Assembly: GCA_004556395.1 (NCBI GenBank)
Contig: SFHK01000009.1
Coordinates: forward strand, 1-64,000
Length of the DNA stretch: 64,000 bases
Source of the DNA: Clostridiales bacterium
GTDB taxonomy: Bacteria; Bacillota; Clostridia; Christensenellales; Aristaeellaceae
Direction: 5' to 3'
Shown here piece after piece: positions 7,938-17,087 of the stretch. Every line of letters begins with the position of its first letter. Position 1 is the stretch's first letter. The translations under genes and the position numbers were made by a program. The notes under the pieces are model-generated. The model ran no database searches. It saw only the letters and a list, made by a program, of their open reading frames with translations, and was not told where the DNA came from.

Positions 7938-9905
7938 TTATCGGCTCCCTTCCGCCGTGACCGGCTCGAAATTGTCCTTCTTGTTGAAATCCGCGTACTG
8001 GAAGATGTATTCCTTGCGCGGCTCCACCTTGTCGCCCATCAGCACCGTGACCATATGCTCGGCCTCGGCGTTGTCCTCGATGGACACCTGCATCAGCATG
8101 CGGCCGTTGGGGTTCATCGTCGTTTCCCACAGCTGCTCCGGGTTCATCTCGCCAAGACCCTTGTATCGCTGAAGCGTGTAGCCCTTGCCCACCTTCTTGA
8201 GCGCGCCGGCGAGCTCCTTGTCGTCATAGCAATATTGCACGTTTTCGCCCTTCGCCACCTTGTACAGCGGCGGCATGCCGATATACACGTGCCCGTCGGT
8301 GATCAGCCCGCGCATATAGCGATAGAAGAACGTGAGCAGAATCGCGCGGATGTGCGCGCCGTCCTGATCCGCGTCGGACAGGATGATTACCTTGTTGTAT
8401 TTCAGATGCGAAAGATCGAAGTCCTCGCCGATGCCCGTTCCCAGCGCGGTGATCATCGAACGGATTTCCTCGTTCGCCAGCACCTGATCCAGACGCTTTT
8501 TCTCGGCGTTCAGCGGCTTTCCGCGCAGCGGAAGAATCGCCTGAAAGCGACGGTCGCGCCCCTGCTTGGCGCTGCCGCCGGCCGAATCGCCCTCCACAAT
8601 GAACAGCTCGTTGAGCTTCGCGTCGCGGCCGGTGCAGGATGACAGCTTGCCCACCAGCGGCGCGGCTTCCAGCTCGTTCTTCTGCCGCGCCACGTCGCGC
8701 GCCTTGCGCGCCGCTTCGCGCACCTTCGCCGCCTTCACGGCTTTGTCCAGAATCAGCTGCGCCGCGTCCTGATGCTTCAGATCCTCCAGATACACCGACA
8801 GCTTCTCGGTAAAGAACGCCTCCACGATGGGGCGCACCTCGGTGTTGCCCAGCCGCCCCTTCGTCTGTCCCTCAAACTGCGGGTTCTTGACGTTCACGGC
8901 CAGCACCGCCGTCATGCCCTCGCGGAAATCCTCGCCGGAAAGATTGTTGTCCTTCTCCTTCAGCGCGCCGATTTTGCGGGCATAGTCGTTGAACACCTTC
9001 GTGAGCGCCGCCTTGAAGCCGGTCTCATGCGTGCCGCCCTCGGCGGTCGGGATGTTGTTTACAAACGAAAACAGGCTTTCGGTATAGGAATCCGTGTACT
9101 GAATGGCGGCGCGGATGCGCATGCCGCTCTGGTCGCCCTCGAAATACATGGGCTCCGTCATCGGATTCTTTTCTTCGTTCAGATATTTCACGAAGTCAGT
9201 CAGGCCGCCCTCGTAGCAGAATTCCACGGTTCGCGCGTCCGCGTCCTTCACGCGCTCGTCGGTGAACACGAACTTCACGCCGCGGTTCAGATACGCCAGC
9301 TCGCGAATGCGGCGGCGCACCGTGTCTCCGGAGAACACCGTTTCCTCAAACACGCGCCCGTCCGGCTTGAAGGTGACGGTCGTGCCGCGCTTTCGCGTGT
9401 TGCCCACCTTCGCCAGCGGCGCGAGCGGATGGCCGGACTTGATCTTTCCGGTCTGCGGATCGGCGACGGACGCGAATTTCTGCTGATAGTGCGTGAAATC
9501 CTTGTACACATCCACCGTCATCCACTCGCTGAGCGCGTTTACGACCGACGCGCCCACGCCGTGCAGACCGCCGGAATAGGCGTAGTTCTTATCGTCAAAC
9601 TTTCCGCCCGCGTGAAGCTGGGTATAGACGACCTCTACCGCCGAAACGCCCAGCGCCGGATGAATGTCCACGGGCACGCCGCGGCCGTTGTCCGATACCT
9701 CGCAGGAGCCGTCCTTCTTCAGCGTGACGGAAATCTCGGTTGCATAGCCGTTGGAGGCCTCGTCGATCGCGTTGTCCACGATCTCCCAGACCATGTGATG
9801 AAGCCCCCGGGAGCCGGTCGAGCCGATGTACATGCCGGGACGCATGCGCACCGCGTCCAGCCCCTCAAGGATCGTTATGTCTTTCGCCTTGTATTCCTTC
9901 GCCAT
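7938..9905 (-). CDS. Type IIA topoisomerase subunit B (GyrB/ParE)
   Basis: The 655-aa ATPase subunit starts MAKEYKAKDITILEGLDAV. It has the GHKL ATP site (EIVDNAIDEA, DNGRG, GLHGVGASV), the transducer, and the TOPRIM domain with EGDSAGGS and DADQDGAHI. Length fits GyrB/ParE without a long insertion. Motifs such as EEIRSMITALGTG look closer to GyrB than to ParE of Bacillus, while the partner subunit is ambiguous. GGAGG before the ATG at 9905 sets the start; an upstream in-frame ATG at 9959 lies within the promoter region. No recF or dnaA is next to it. Confidence 0.92.
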   Translation of the reverse strand: MAKEYKAKDITILEGLDAVRMRPGMYIGSTGSRGLHHMVWEIVDNAIDEASNGYATEISVTLKKDGSCEVSDNGRGVPVDIHPALGVSAVEVVYTQLHAGGKFDDKNYAYSGGLHGVGASVVNALSEWMTVDVYKDFTHYQQKFASVADPQTGKIKSGHPLAPLAKVGNTRKRGTTVTFKPDGRVFEETVFSGDTVRRRIRELAYLNRGVKFVFTDERVKDADARTVEFCYEGGLTDFVKYLNEEKNPMTEPMYFEGDQSGMRIRAAIQYTDSYTESLFSFVNNIPTAEGGTHETGFKAALTKVFNDYARKIGALKEKDNNLSGEDFREGMTAVLAVNVKNPQFEGQTKGRLGNTEVRPIVEAFFTEKLSVYLEDLKHQDAAQLILDKAVKAAKVREAARKARDVARQKNELEAAPLVGKLSSCTGRDAKLNELFIVEGDSAGGSAKQGRDRRFQAILPLRGKPLNAEKKRLDQVLANEEIRSMITALGTGIGEDFDLSHLKYNKVIILSDADQDGAHIRAILLTFFYRYMRGLITDGHVYIGMPPLYKVAKGENVQYCYDDKELAGALKKVGKGYTLQRYKGLGEMNPEQLWETTMNPNGRMLMQVSIEDNAEAEHMVTVLMGDKVEPRKEYIFQYADFNKKDNFEPVTAEGSR

Positions 9906-9934
9906 GATGTCCTCCGAAACGAATATCGAAAATA

Positions 9935-9963
9935 AGTATACCACAAAATCGCAAATCATGCAA
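9935..9963 (-). promoter_or_regulatory. Promoter of the topoisomerase operon
   Basis: Read on the minus strand, TTGCAT and TATACT are 17 bases apart, about 30 bases upstream of the subunit B start codon. Confidence 0.55.
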
Positions 9964-10035
9964 CTTTTCCCGCTCCAGACGCGTCTTATACAAAGGTAGA
10001 ATTTGCTTTTTCATTTGATATGATTCGGAGGATGT

Positions 10036-12555
10036 ATGATGAAAAGGACGACGCGCGCATTTGCCTTACTCTGTGTGCTTCTTCTGGCGTTTACCGCATA
10101 TGCGGACGTGCTGGCCGTTCCAAACGGCATAACCACGATTGAGTCCGAGGCCTTTTCCGGCACGGCGAAGGCGGACGCGGTTTTCATTCCCGCTTCCGCG
10201 ACGGAGATCGCGCCCGACGCCTTTGGAAGCGCCAATTTTACCGTTTACGGGCTTCCCGGCACGGCCGCGGAAACCTTCGCGAAAGAAACTGGCAGGCAGT
10301 TCGTCTCCGTGGAAATCACGAATATTCAGCTGGAAACCGACGCATGGCACGCGCCGGACGCGGATTTTACCCTCTCCGCCAGGGCCACGAGCGTGGAGTG
10401 GTTCCTTTCCTATCGCTTTGAAATCCTGAAGGACGGCGCGGTGTGCTTCGACACCGGCTACGCCGATACGAATACCGCCACGGCGCGCCTGCCGAAAACC
10501 GGCGTGTACGACGTGCGCGTATATGTGCGCCATCGCTGGGTGGAAACCAGCCAGCTTTTCGAGAAGGCCTTTGAAATCGGCGAGCCGGTTCGTTTTGTGG
10601 AGGACGCGTCCCGCCTGAACATCGACCAGACCAAACGAGTCATTTCTACCGACGAAACGCGCACTGTGACGCTTGTAAGCGAGGATCCCGCCATCGTCCG
10701 CGTCTCCGGACGCAGCGCGACCGGCCTTCAGACCGGCTCCACCTTTATCGTCGCCACCGCCGCGCAGGATGAGGGCAAGGTCGTCACCCGCATCCCTGTG
10801 GAGGTGTGCATTCCGGTCGATTCCGTCAAGCTTCCGGACGCGCCCGAAAGCCTGTTCGTCGGCGCGCAGGCCGTGCTGCCTGTCTCCGTCCTGCCCCTCG
10901 ACGCATCCTACCCGCAGGTCACATGGACGTCCTCCGACGATACCATCCTCTCCGTAAATGAATTCGGCGTCGTGCGCGCGCTCCGTCAGGGCTCCGCCGT
11001 CATCACCGCTGCGGCGGACGGCGTGATATGCGAGCATCCGATGCGCGCCGCCATCCCGGTCGAAACGCTGACGCTGACCGCCAGCCGCGAGGGCAGTCTG
11101 CTCACGCGCGAAACGCTGACGCTGACGGCATCCGCGCTTCCTGAAATCGCGGACGACAAGACCGTGCGCTGGACTTCCTCCAATGAGAAAATCGCGAAGG
11201 TCAGCGCGGACGGCGTGGTCACGGCCGTTTCCGCCGGCAGCTGCGACATTCTCGCGACCGCGAACGATCAGGGCGGCGCAACGGCTTCCTATAAGGTAAC
11301 GATTGAACAGGGCATTGAGAACATCACCCTGTCCACAGATAAAACCACGCTGCACCCGGACGAAGTCGCGCAGTTCACGGCGGTCGTTTCGCCCGATGAC
11401 GCGGTCGACAAGACCCTTGTATGGTCGAGCAGTGCGCCGTCCATTGCGATGGTCGACCAGAACGGTCTCGTCACCCCCACCGGCGCGGGCGTCGTCACGA
11501 TTTACGCCACGGCGAAAAACGGCGTTACCGCCGCGCTCACGCTGCGCGTGTATTCCAGCTATCTGCCGGAGGAATTCACTCTCGAAAGCGCGTCGATGTA
11601 CATGAACATCGGCGAAACCTACCAGCTTACGTTTACGGTCTATCCCGAGGGCAGCGATACCTCCGCAAGCTGGAAATCGAGCAAGACCTCCGTCGTCACC
11701 GTAGATAAGAACGGCAAGCTGAAAGCCGTCGGCGCGGGCACGGCCACGGTCAGCGTCTATTCGACGCTGGACGCGAGCGTTTCCGCCAGCATCAAAATCA
11801 CCGTGCTCAACCCGGCGCGCACGCTGGTGATGCCGGATCGCCGCACAACCAAGTCGAAGCTCACCACCAACAGAGGAAAAATTAGTGCCGTAAAAGACTC
11901 CGCCATTCGCGAGCTGCAATCGGTAAAGACACGTGGAAAAATCTCGAATACGAACTACAACCGACGTTTAAAGTGGATCAACGCCGCTTTCGAAATGTAC
12001 AACTTCCCGTGGATGACCCGTACCCGCCAGCCATACTGGAATGCAAAAAACTCCGAAAACGGCGCGAAGGACTTCAAGCCCGGCATTATGTACTACGGCA
12101 TGCCCTATATCTCCAAAGGATACCCGAAGCAGCGTCTGTACACGCCCACTAAGGCTATCAGTGAGAATCGCTACTACAAGAACGGAAACTATTACATGTT
12201 GAATCAGGATAATCTGCTGGATGGCAAGTACTGTGGCAACGATTGCTCCTCAATGATCGCGATGTGCTACTTCGGCGTAGGCACTAGCGGAATCGGTAGC
12301 TGGGATACACGCAAGTTTGCCAAATCGACGTTGTTTAAGACTCTCTCAGAGAGTGCCGAATTGTATCCCGGTGATATCATTGTACGCAGTGGTCACGTGG
12401 TCATGTTCTTATACTACGTGAGTGATGAGCACGATGAATTCGTCGTTATCGAACAAGGCGGCTTGGAACCGGGTATTAACACCGTATCCACCAGTATTTA
12501 TACGGCCGATCACTACTACACCGATGGCTACAAGCCGCGTAGGTATACGGGCTAA
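10036..12555 (+). CDS. Secreted Big_2 repeat protein with NlpC/P60-like C-terminal domain
   Basis: The 839-aa product has a signal peptide (cleavage after TAYA), a short leucine-rich LRR_5-like segment (about 30-90), and several bacterial Ig-like Big_2 repeats with the recurring pattern 'VTWTSSD...V..DG.V.A...G.A.ITA' between about 190 and 600. The last 230 residues look like a cysteine peptidase fold: Cys737 in NDCSS and His787 in SGHVVMF fit the NlpC/P60 or CHAP dyad, implying cell-wall cleavage. From about base 11860 the GC content and third-position GC drop clearly, as if the catalytic end had a different history. GGAGG precedes the paired ATGs at 10036/10039. Confidence 0.75.
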   Translation: MMKRTTRAFALLCVLLLAFTAYADVLAVPNGITTIESEAFSGTAKADAVFIPASATEIAPDAFGSANFTVYGLPGTAAETFAKETGRQFVSVEITNIQLETDAWHAPDADFTLSARATSVEWFLSYRFEILKDGAVCFDTGYADTNTATARLPKTGVYDVRVYVRHRWVETSQLFEKAFEIGEPVRFVEDASRLNIDQTKRVISTDETRTVTLVSEDPAIVRVSGRSATGLQTGSTFIVATAAQDEGKVVTRIPVEVCIPVDSVKLPDAPESLFVGAQAVLPVSVLPLDASYPQVTWTSSDDTILSVNEFGVVRALRQGSAVITAAADGVICEHPMRAAIPVETLTLTASREGSLLTRETLTLTASALPEIADDKTVRWTSSNEKIAKVSADGVVTAVSAGSCDILATANDQGGATASYKVTIEQGIENITLSTDKTTLHPDEVAQFTAVVSPDDAVDKTLVWSSSAPSIAMVDQNGLVTPTGAGVVTIYATAKNGVTAALTLRVYSSYLPEEFTLESASMYMNIGETYQLTFTVYPEGSDTSASWKSSKTSVVTVDKNGKLKAVGAGTATVSVYSTLDASVSASIKITVLNPARTLVMPDRRTTKSKLTTNRGKISAVKDSAIRELQSVKTRGKISNTNYNRRLKWINAAFEMYNFPWMTRTRQPYWNAKNSENGAKDFKPGIMYYGMPYISKGYPKQRLYTPTKAISENRYYKNGNYYMLNQDNLLDGKYCGNDCSSMIAMCYFGVGTSGIGSWDTRKFAKSTLFKTLSESAELYPGDIIVRSGHVVMFLYYVSDEHDEFVVIEQGGLEPGINTVSTSIYTADHYYTDGYKPRRYTG

Positions 12556-12660
12556 CGTGAAAGCAGGAAGCGTTGGGGCGATATTGGCGCAGTTGGCGCA
12601 GTAGCCCGTAATAAAATATCCAGCGCCAGAGTGCGCCGCGAATCATCGATGGCCGTAAGC

Positions 12661-12704
12661 AGAGGGGCAGCGCAGTTCTCGCGTTTTTCTGCGCTCGCCC
12701 CTGT
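12661..12704. repeat. Hairpin downstream of the Big_2 protein gene
   Basis: A GGGGCAGCGCAG arm pairs with CTGCGCTCGCCCC through about 13 base pairs with one bulge. No T run follows on the plus strand, so it is an imperfect terminator at best. The rest of 12556-12812 shows no gene. Confidence 0.45.
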
Positions 12705-12812
12705 TGCTGTGTTGAAATAAGACTCGAGAGGATGCTTATTAACTGGCAAACAGGAAACTCGGTGAAGAACATACCATGATCCTTGATGATTAAGAAGCGA
12801 AGGGATTATCAT

Positions 12813-13277
12813 ATGACGAAACAGGAGTTTAAGGAGCTTTGCGATCGAATTTTGAAACGGTACGGTTTTGTGAAGGCGCGCGGACACTATTATTTGGATT
12901 TAGGCTCAGATGTTCTGGGCGCAGTACTGTTTCAAGCTTCAGACTACGGGGCAGCTTACTATTTAAATTGCGGGTTTAGTATCAAATCAGAGATGGCTCC
13001 CCGTTACCCAAAACTTACGGATGTTACTTTCTGTCATCGAATTGCTGTACCAAGTAAAGAGAAGTATACTTACTTCCCGGCCGCGGCTTGTTCCACGACA
13101 GCAATGATAGCCTATGAAGAATATACGCCAGAAGAGATTGAACCTTACATCGATCAAGCCCTTAGTTCATGGGTAGTACCAGCCATCAAAAACGGGAAAA
13201 ATTTTATTTTGAGGAGGAACGATTTATATTCAGAAATGGTTCATAAAGCAAGAGTTTTACACAAATTCGATGAATAG
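12813..13277 (+). CDS. DUF4304 domain protein
   Basis: The 154-aa protein (MTKQEFKELCDRILKRYGF...) fits the DUF4304 family: a short N-terminal helix, then KARGHYYLDLG and a mixed alpha/beta body. No catalytic residues are recognisable and the function of the family is not established. The start at 12813 has AAGGGA upstream; an ATG at 12783 lacks such a site. The gene is markedly lower in GC than its neighbours and stands alone between the Big_2 protein and spo0A, which suggests acquisition by transfer. Confidence 0.65.
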   Translation: MTKQEFKELCDRILKRYGFVKARGHYYLDLGSDVLGAVLFQASDYGAAYYLNCGFSIKSEMAPRYPKLTDVTFCHRIAVPSKEKYTYFPAAACSTTAMIAYEEYTPEEIEPYIDQALSSWVVPAIKNGKNFILRRNDLYSEMVHKARVLHKFDE

Positions 13278-13529
13278 TTCTCGACTCTCCATCGCAAGTC
13301 ATTCAAGCAACGCTCGATAACCCTCAGACAGCGCCTTTTAGAAAGTGCAATAAACGAGCCGAATTATTCCTTTGGATTTGCCAGATCCTCTCATCGGCCT
13401 TGGGCAGACGCGCAACAGTCCCTGTTTTTTTATGCTTTTTCCTCATCTTTTTCGGCGAATTACGCATCACACGCGCGCGGTACGCATAGATATATAGCGA
13501 AATACCGCAGTCGAAAGGATGAACGGGAT

Positions 13530-14300
13530 ATGAACAGAATCAGCGTTTTACTGGCGGACGACAATCAGACCCTTTTGCGCCTGATTGCCGACTCCCTTTC
13601 ACGAAAGCCGGAGATTGAAATCGCCGGAATGGCGAAGGATGGCGTGGAAGCGCTGGAAATGGTGCAGTCAGCCTGCCCGGACGTGCTGCTGCTGGACATT
13701 GTGATGCCGCGTCTGGACGGATTCTCGACGCTGGAACAGCTTGCGCGGCTCGACCTTCCAAAGCGCCCGCACGTGATCATGCTCACCGGATTGACCCGGG
13801 ACGATTTCATCAGTCGTGCGATGCGGCTGGGCGCGGATTACTACATGATCAAGCCCTTTGACATGCAAATGCTCTACACCCGCATTCTCGAGGTCGCCCG
13901 CGCGGACGACGCGCCCGTCTATCTTTCCGGCCCCGACACGCAGACGGGCGCGAGCGTCGACGAACGCGTGACCAACCTGTTCCTCTCCATCGGCATTCCC
14001 GCGCACATCAAGGGCTACGGCTACCTGCGCGAGGCCGTCAAGATGGTGATGGAGAATCACGACCTGATCAACCGCATCACGAAGGAGCTGTATCCCGGCA
14101 TCGCCCGCCGCTTCTCCACCACGCCCAGCAAGGTGGAGCGCGCCATGCGCCACGCAATTGAAGTGGCATGGAGCCGCGGGCGGCTGGACAGCGTGAACCG
14201 AATCTACGGCTACAAGGTCTTCTCCGCCGAGGACAAGCCGACCAACGGCGAATTCATCGCTCTGATCGCCGACAAGCTCTCCATGCGCCAGACCGCATGA
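13530..14300 (+). CDS. spo0A: Sporulation master regulator Spo0A
   Basis: The 256-aa response regulator has an acidic pocket (ADDN at 9-12), phospho-acceptor Asp56 in LLLDIVMP, the conserved Thr and Lys of the receiver (MLTG, IKPF), and the Spo0A DNA-binding domain with the recognition region TTPSKVERAMRHAIEVAW around 191-208. Phosphorylated Spo0A binds 0A boxes and switches cells to sporulation. It is a single gene with its own terminator; spoIVB, its usual upstream neighbour, is absent. The 250 bases upstream hold no gene and no clear 0A box. AAAGG lies upstream of the ATG. Confidence 0.96.
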   Translation: MNRISVLLADDNQTLLRLIADSLSRKPEIEIAGMAKDGVEALEMVQSACPDVLLLDIVMPRLDGFSTLEQLARLDLPKRPHVIMLTGLTRDDFISRAMRLGADYYMIKPFDMQMLYTRILEVARADDAPVYLSGPDTQTGASVDERVTNLFLSIGIPAHIKGYGYLREAVKMVMENHDLINRITKELYPGIARRFSTTPSKVERAMRHAIEVAWSRGRLDSVNRIYGYKVFSAEDKPTNGEFIALIADKLSMRQTA

Positions 14301-14306
14301 TACAAT

Positions 14307-14346
14307 CGAGGGATGCGCCCGCTTTCGGTGCATCCCTCTGTTTTGT
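14307..14346 (+). terminator. spo0A terminator
   Basis: GAGGGATGC pairs with GCATCCCTC, followed by TGTTTTG. It abuts the convergent bioY stop codon. Confidence 0.8.
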
Positions 14347-14876
14347 CATTTTACGAATTTTTTTACGCGCCTTGAAACCAGATCGGCCAGCGCCAGCTTC
14401 GCGGCATCCGGCAGGATGAACGGAATTACGCACTTGAGGAGCGCCGTCCAAACGCTGATCGGGCCGACCTTTCCACTATAGACGATCACGAACCAGATCG
14501 TTCCAAATGCATAGCACAGAATCGTTCCGATCGCCAGCGAGACCGGCGCGCGGAAGCGGAACGTCCGCTTTTCCATCAGGATATACACAAGACCCGTTGC
14601 GAGAAAACCAAAGATATAGCCGCCGGTCGGGCCGAGCAACGCGCCGACGCCGCCTTTAAAGCCGGAGAATACCGGAACGCCTACCGCGCCCAGCAGGATA
14701 TACAGCGCAATGGCAATCGTACCCTTTTTGCCGCCCAGCAGCATCAGCGCGACGTACACGCCGAAGGTTTGCAGCGTAAACGGCACGGCGAAGGGAATCG
14801 TCGTCCATGAAAAAACCGCCAGAAGCACGGCAAACAGTGCGATTTCAATTTCATTTTTCAGTTTCATCGATTTCAT
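14346..14876 (-). CDS. bioY: Biotin transporter BioY (ECF S-component)
   Basis: About 176 residues with six hydrophobic segments. PFTLQTFGVYVALMLLG, the GGVGALLGPTGGYIFGF stretch and the C-terminal PFILPDAAKLALA are BioY signatures. It binds biotin in the membrane and works alone or with the shared ECF energising module, which is not encoded here. GTG at 14894 and ATG at 14867 are alternative starts; 14876 is chosen from the GAGG upstream. Its presence suggests that the organism imports biotin. Confidence 0.9.
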   Translation of the reverse strand: MKSMKLKNEIEIALFAVLLAVFSWTTIPFAVPFTLQTFGVYVALMLLGGKKGTIAIALYILLGAVGVPVFSGFKGGVGALLGPTGGYIFGFLATGLVYILMEKRTFRFRAPVSLAIGTILCYAFGTIWFVIVYSGKVGPISVWTALLKCVIPFILPDAAKLALADLVSRRVKKFVK

Positions 14877-14914
14877 TATTTCGTTCGTCCTCACTGAGCC
14901 CGCGTCGGGGCGTA

Positions 14915-14945
14915 ATAAAGGCTGCCCATTTCGAGCAGCCTCTCC
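14915..14945 (-). terminator. Terminator of the Gfo/Idh/MocA gene
   Basis: On the minus strand AGGCTGC and GCAGCCT form a stem followed by TTTATTA, just after the oxidoreductase stop codon and just before bioY. Confidence 0.7.
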
Positions 14946-14954
14946 GGTTCTCCG

Positions 14955-16040
14955 TCAACGGTCGAAGTATACAGGCTGACCCGTCCTGGCGGATTTGTAA
15001 ATCGCTTCGAGGATTTCGCTGACCACGCAGGCCTGCTCGGGCAGGACGACGGGGTCGGTGTCGTTCTCGATCGCGTCGAGCCAGCGCATCTGCTCGGTGA
15101 TGGCCGGCGTTTCCTTCACGCCGTCATAGAAGGCCACGCCGCCGGCGGACATGTCGGGTCTGATCTCGATCAGGCGGCCAAACTCCGCCTTGTTGATGCT
15201 CACACCGCCCTTGATCTGCGCGCCCGCCTTGGAGCCGCACAGCTGCGTGCTGCCCTCGGGAATGGGCTCGATGGTGTTGAGCGCCCAGGTGGCTTCCAGA
15301 TTGATCGTCGCGCCGTTTTCCATCACGATGAAGCCGAACGCCGCGTCCTCCATGGTGTTCGCGCCCTCCGGCCAGCCGCCCCACGGGTTACCCATCTCGG
15401 GATTCTCAACCTTCTTATACGTGGTTCCGACGACCATGCGCGGCCTGTAGTTGTTCATCAGGTACAGCGTCAGGTCGAGGGAATGGGTGCCGATGTCGAT
15501 CAGCGGGCCGCCGCCCTGCTCATACTCGTTGAGGAACACGCCCCAGTTCGGCGTGCCGCGGCGGCGGATGGCGTAGGCGTGGGCATAATAGATGTCGCCC
15601 AGATCGCCGCGCTCGATCACGCTCTTCAGATAGCGCGCCTCGGGCTTATGGCGGTGCTGATAGCCGATGGTGAGCTTCTTTCCGCTCTTCTTCGCGGCCT
15701 CCACCATGGCGCGCGCGTCCGCGGCCGTCTTGGCCATGGGCTTTTCGCACATGACGTGCTTGCCCGCGTTCAGCGCGTCGATGGACACCTGCGCGTGCAT
15801 CCGGTTCGGCGTCAGTACATACACGACGTCAATGGATTTGTCCTCAAGAAGCCGATGATAGTCCGTGTAGGTTTTCGCGCCTTCCGCGCCGTACTCGGCG
15901 CAGGCCTTTTCGGCGCGCTCCGGAATCAGGTCGCAGAACGCCACGATGTCCGCGCGGTTGATGGCCTTCAGGGAAGGCAGGTGCTTGCCATTGGCGATTC
16001 CGCCGCAGCCGACGATACCAATACGCAATCTTTCGCTCAT
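14955..16040 (-). CDS. Gfo/Idh/MocA family NAD(P)-dependent oxidoreductase
   Basis: The 361-aa protein has an N-terminal Rossmann fold (GIVGCGGIA, residues 8-16), the family motif MCEKPMAK near residue 98, and a C-terminal alpha/beta substrate domain with GGGPLIDIGTHSLDL, whose Asp and His are usual catalytic residues. Family members oxidise sugars, inositols and their derivatives. It is monocistronic, with its own promoter and terminator, so it may serve glycan breakdown products. GGAGGAG precedes the ATG. Confidence 0.88.
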   Translation of the reverse strand: MSERLRIGIVGCGGIANGKHLPSLKAINRADIVAFCDLIPERAEKACAEYGAEGAKTYTDYHRLLEDKSIDVVYVLTPNRMHAQVSIDALNAGKHVMCEKPMAKTAADARAMVEAAKKSGKKLTIGYQHRHKPEARYLKSVIERGDLGDIYYAHAYAIRRRGTPNWGVFLNEYEQGGGPLIDIGTHSLDLTLYLMNNYRPRMVVGTTYKKVENPEMGNPWGGWPEGANTMEDAAFGFIVMENGATINLEATWALNTIEPIPEGSTQLCGSKAGAQIKGGVSINKAEFGRLIEIRPDMSAGGVAFYDGVKETPAITEQMRWLDAIENDTDPVVLPEQACVVSEILEAIYKSARTGQPVYFDR

Positions 16041-16069
16041 GATACTCTCCTCCGTAATTTACTTACCGG

Positions 16070-16107
16070 GATATGCAAAGCATATCACATTTGAGGATAA
16101 ATTACAA
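16070..16107 (-). promoter_or_regulatory. Promoter with overlapping palindrome
   Basis: On the minus strand TTGTAA and TATGCT are 17 bases apart. A perfect inverted repeat GATATGC-AAA-GCATATC (16070-16086) covers the -10 element and the start point, a position typical of a repressor operator. Confidence 0.55.
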
Positions 16108-16124
16108 TTCCAGCGCGGGTAAAA

Positions 16125-17087
16125 TTACATTTTTCCAAGAATATACGCGCTGAGCGTCTCCCCCACGCCCTCCGCCTTCGCGGCCGCGTCGGACAGCGCC
16201 TGCTTTTCAAACCGAACGCCCGCAAGGCAGGCTTCCACGCGGGATGGAATGCCGGTATCGAGCGAATCGGTATACAGCTTGGCCTTCACGACCGAACCGT
16301 TTTCCACTGACAGGCACAGCTGCGCCATGCCCCACGGAAAGCGGTTTTCAAAGGTATAGTCAAAGTGCGGCGCTTCACCCATGCGCCATTCCCAGCTCTG
16401 GTGATGCGCATAGAGACGGTCGATCTCGGCAATGTCTTCCGGCGTATACGGATAATCCGAGGCCGGGCCGTACACGTCCTCATACGCCTCGCGCAGCGCC
16501 CGCGCCGTGCGCTCCACCGTCAGACCCGGCGCGTATTCGCACAGGTTGCACACACGCGCGCGCACGCTGGTTACGCCCTTGGCTTCCAGCTTCTGCTTGG
16601 GCGCGTTAAGATAGCGGTCGAACACGCCCAGCTGCGCGCTGACAAGCAGCGTACCGTGACGCTGGCGGTTGTCTCCGCGCTTGCAATAGGCGTTGCCGGA
16701 GAACTTGCGTCCCTCGATGGTGATGTCGTTCCGGCCGGAAACCTCGGCCTGAATGCCCAGCTTTTCCAGCGTTTTCAGAATGATTCCTGTCTGCTCCGCG
16801 TCGGAATAGCGATCCTCGGAGCAGATAAAGGAGAAATTCAGATTGCCCTGATCGTGATACACCGCGCCCCCTCCGGAGACGCGGCGAACCAGCTGAACGC
16901 CGTCCGCGTCCAGCTGGTTCAGGTTGCATTCGCGCCAGGGATTCTGATTTCTTCCGATAATGACGGCGTTCCGGTTGATATACAGGTACAGGATCATATC
17001 TCCGGGGCGGAGCGAGTTCAGAAAGAACTCGTCCCGAGCCAGATTTTTATGCCCGTCTCCGTCCGGAGAAATCAGGAAATATTGCAT
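16125..17087 (-). CDS. lplA: Lipoate-protein ligase A
   Basis: The 320-aa enzyme activates lipoate with ATP and attaches it to lipoyl-domain lysines. Visible motifs are RRVSGGGAVYHDQGNLNFSF (68-87, the lipoyl-AMP-binding region), GRNDITIEGRKFSGNAY with the catalytic lysine, and a C-terminal accessory domain. Its ATG shares a base with the TGA of the E1 gene (TGATG), so translation is coupled. Location at the end of the operon that encodes a lipoylated E2 indicates that it lipoylates that complex. Confidence 0.93.
   Translation of the reverse strand: MQYFLISPDGDGHKNLARDEFFLNSLRPGDMILYLYINRNAVIIGRNQNPWRECNLNQLDADGVQLVRRVSGGGAVYHDQGNLNFSFICSEDRYSDAEQTGIILKTLEKLGIQAEVSGRNDITIEGRKFSGNAYCKRGDNRQRHGTLLVSAQLGVFDRYLNAPKQKLEAKGVTSVRARVCNLCEYAPGLTVERTARALREAYEDVYGPASDYPYTPEDIAEIDRLYAHHQSWEWRMGEAPHFDYTFENRFPWGMAQLCLSVENGSVVKAKLYTDSLDTGIPSRVEACLAGVRFEKQALSDAAAKAEGVGETLSAYILGKM

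Noticed and set aside
10002..10024. Promoter for the Big_2 protein gene
   Set aside because: TATGAT at 10019 is plausible but no -35 element stands at 16-18 bases.
13278..13529. 0A boxes or a sigma-H promoter upstream of spo0A
   Set aside because: Only partial matches (CAGTCGAA) are present; not enough to call.
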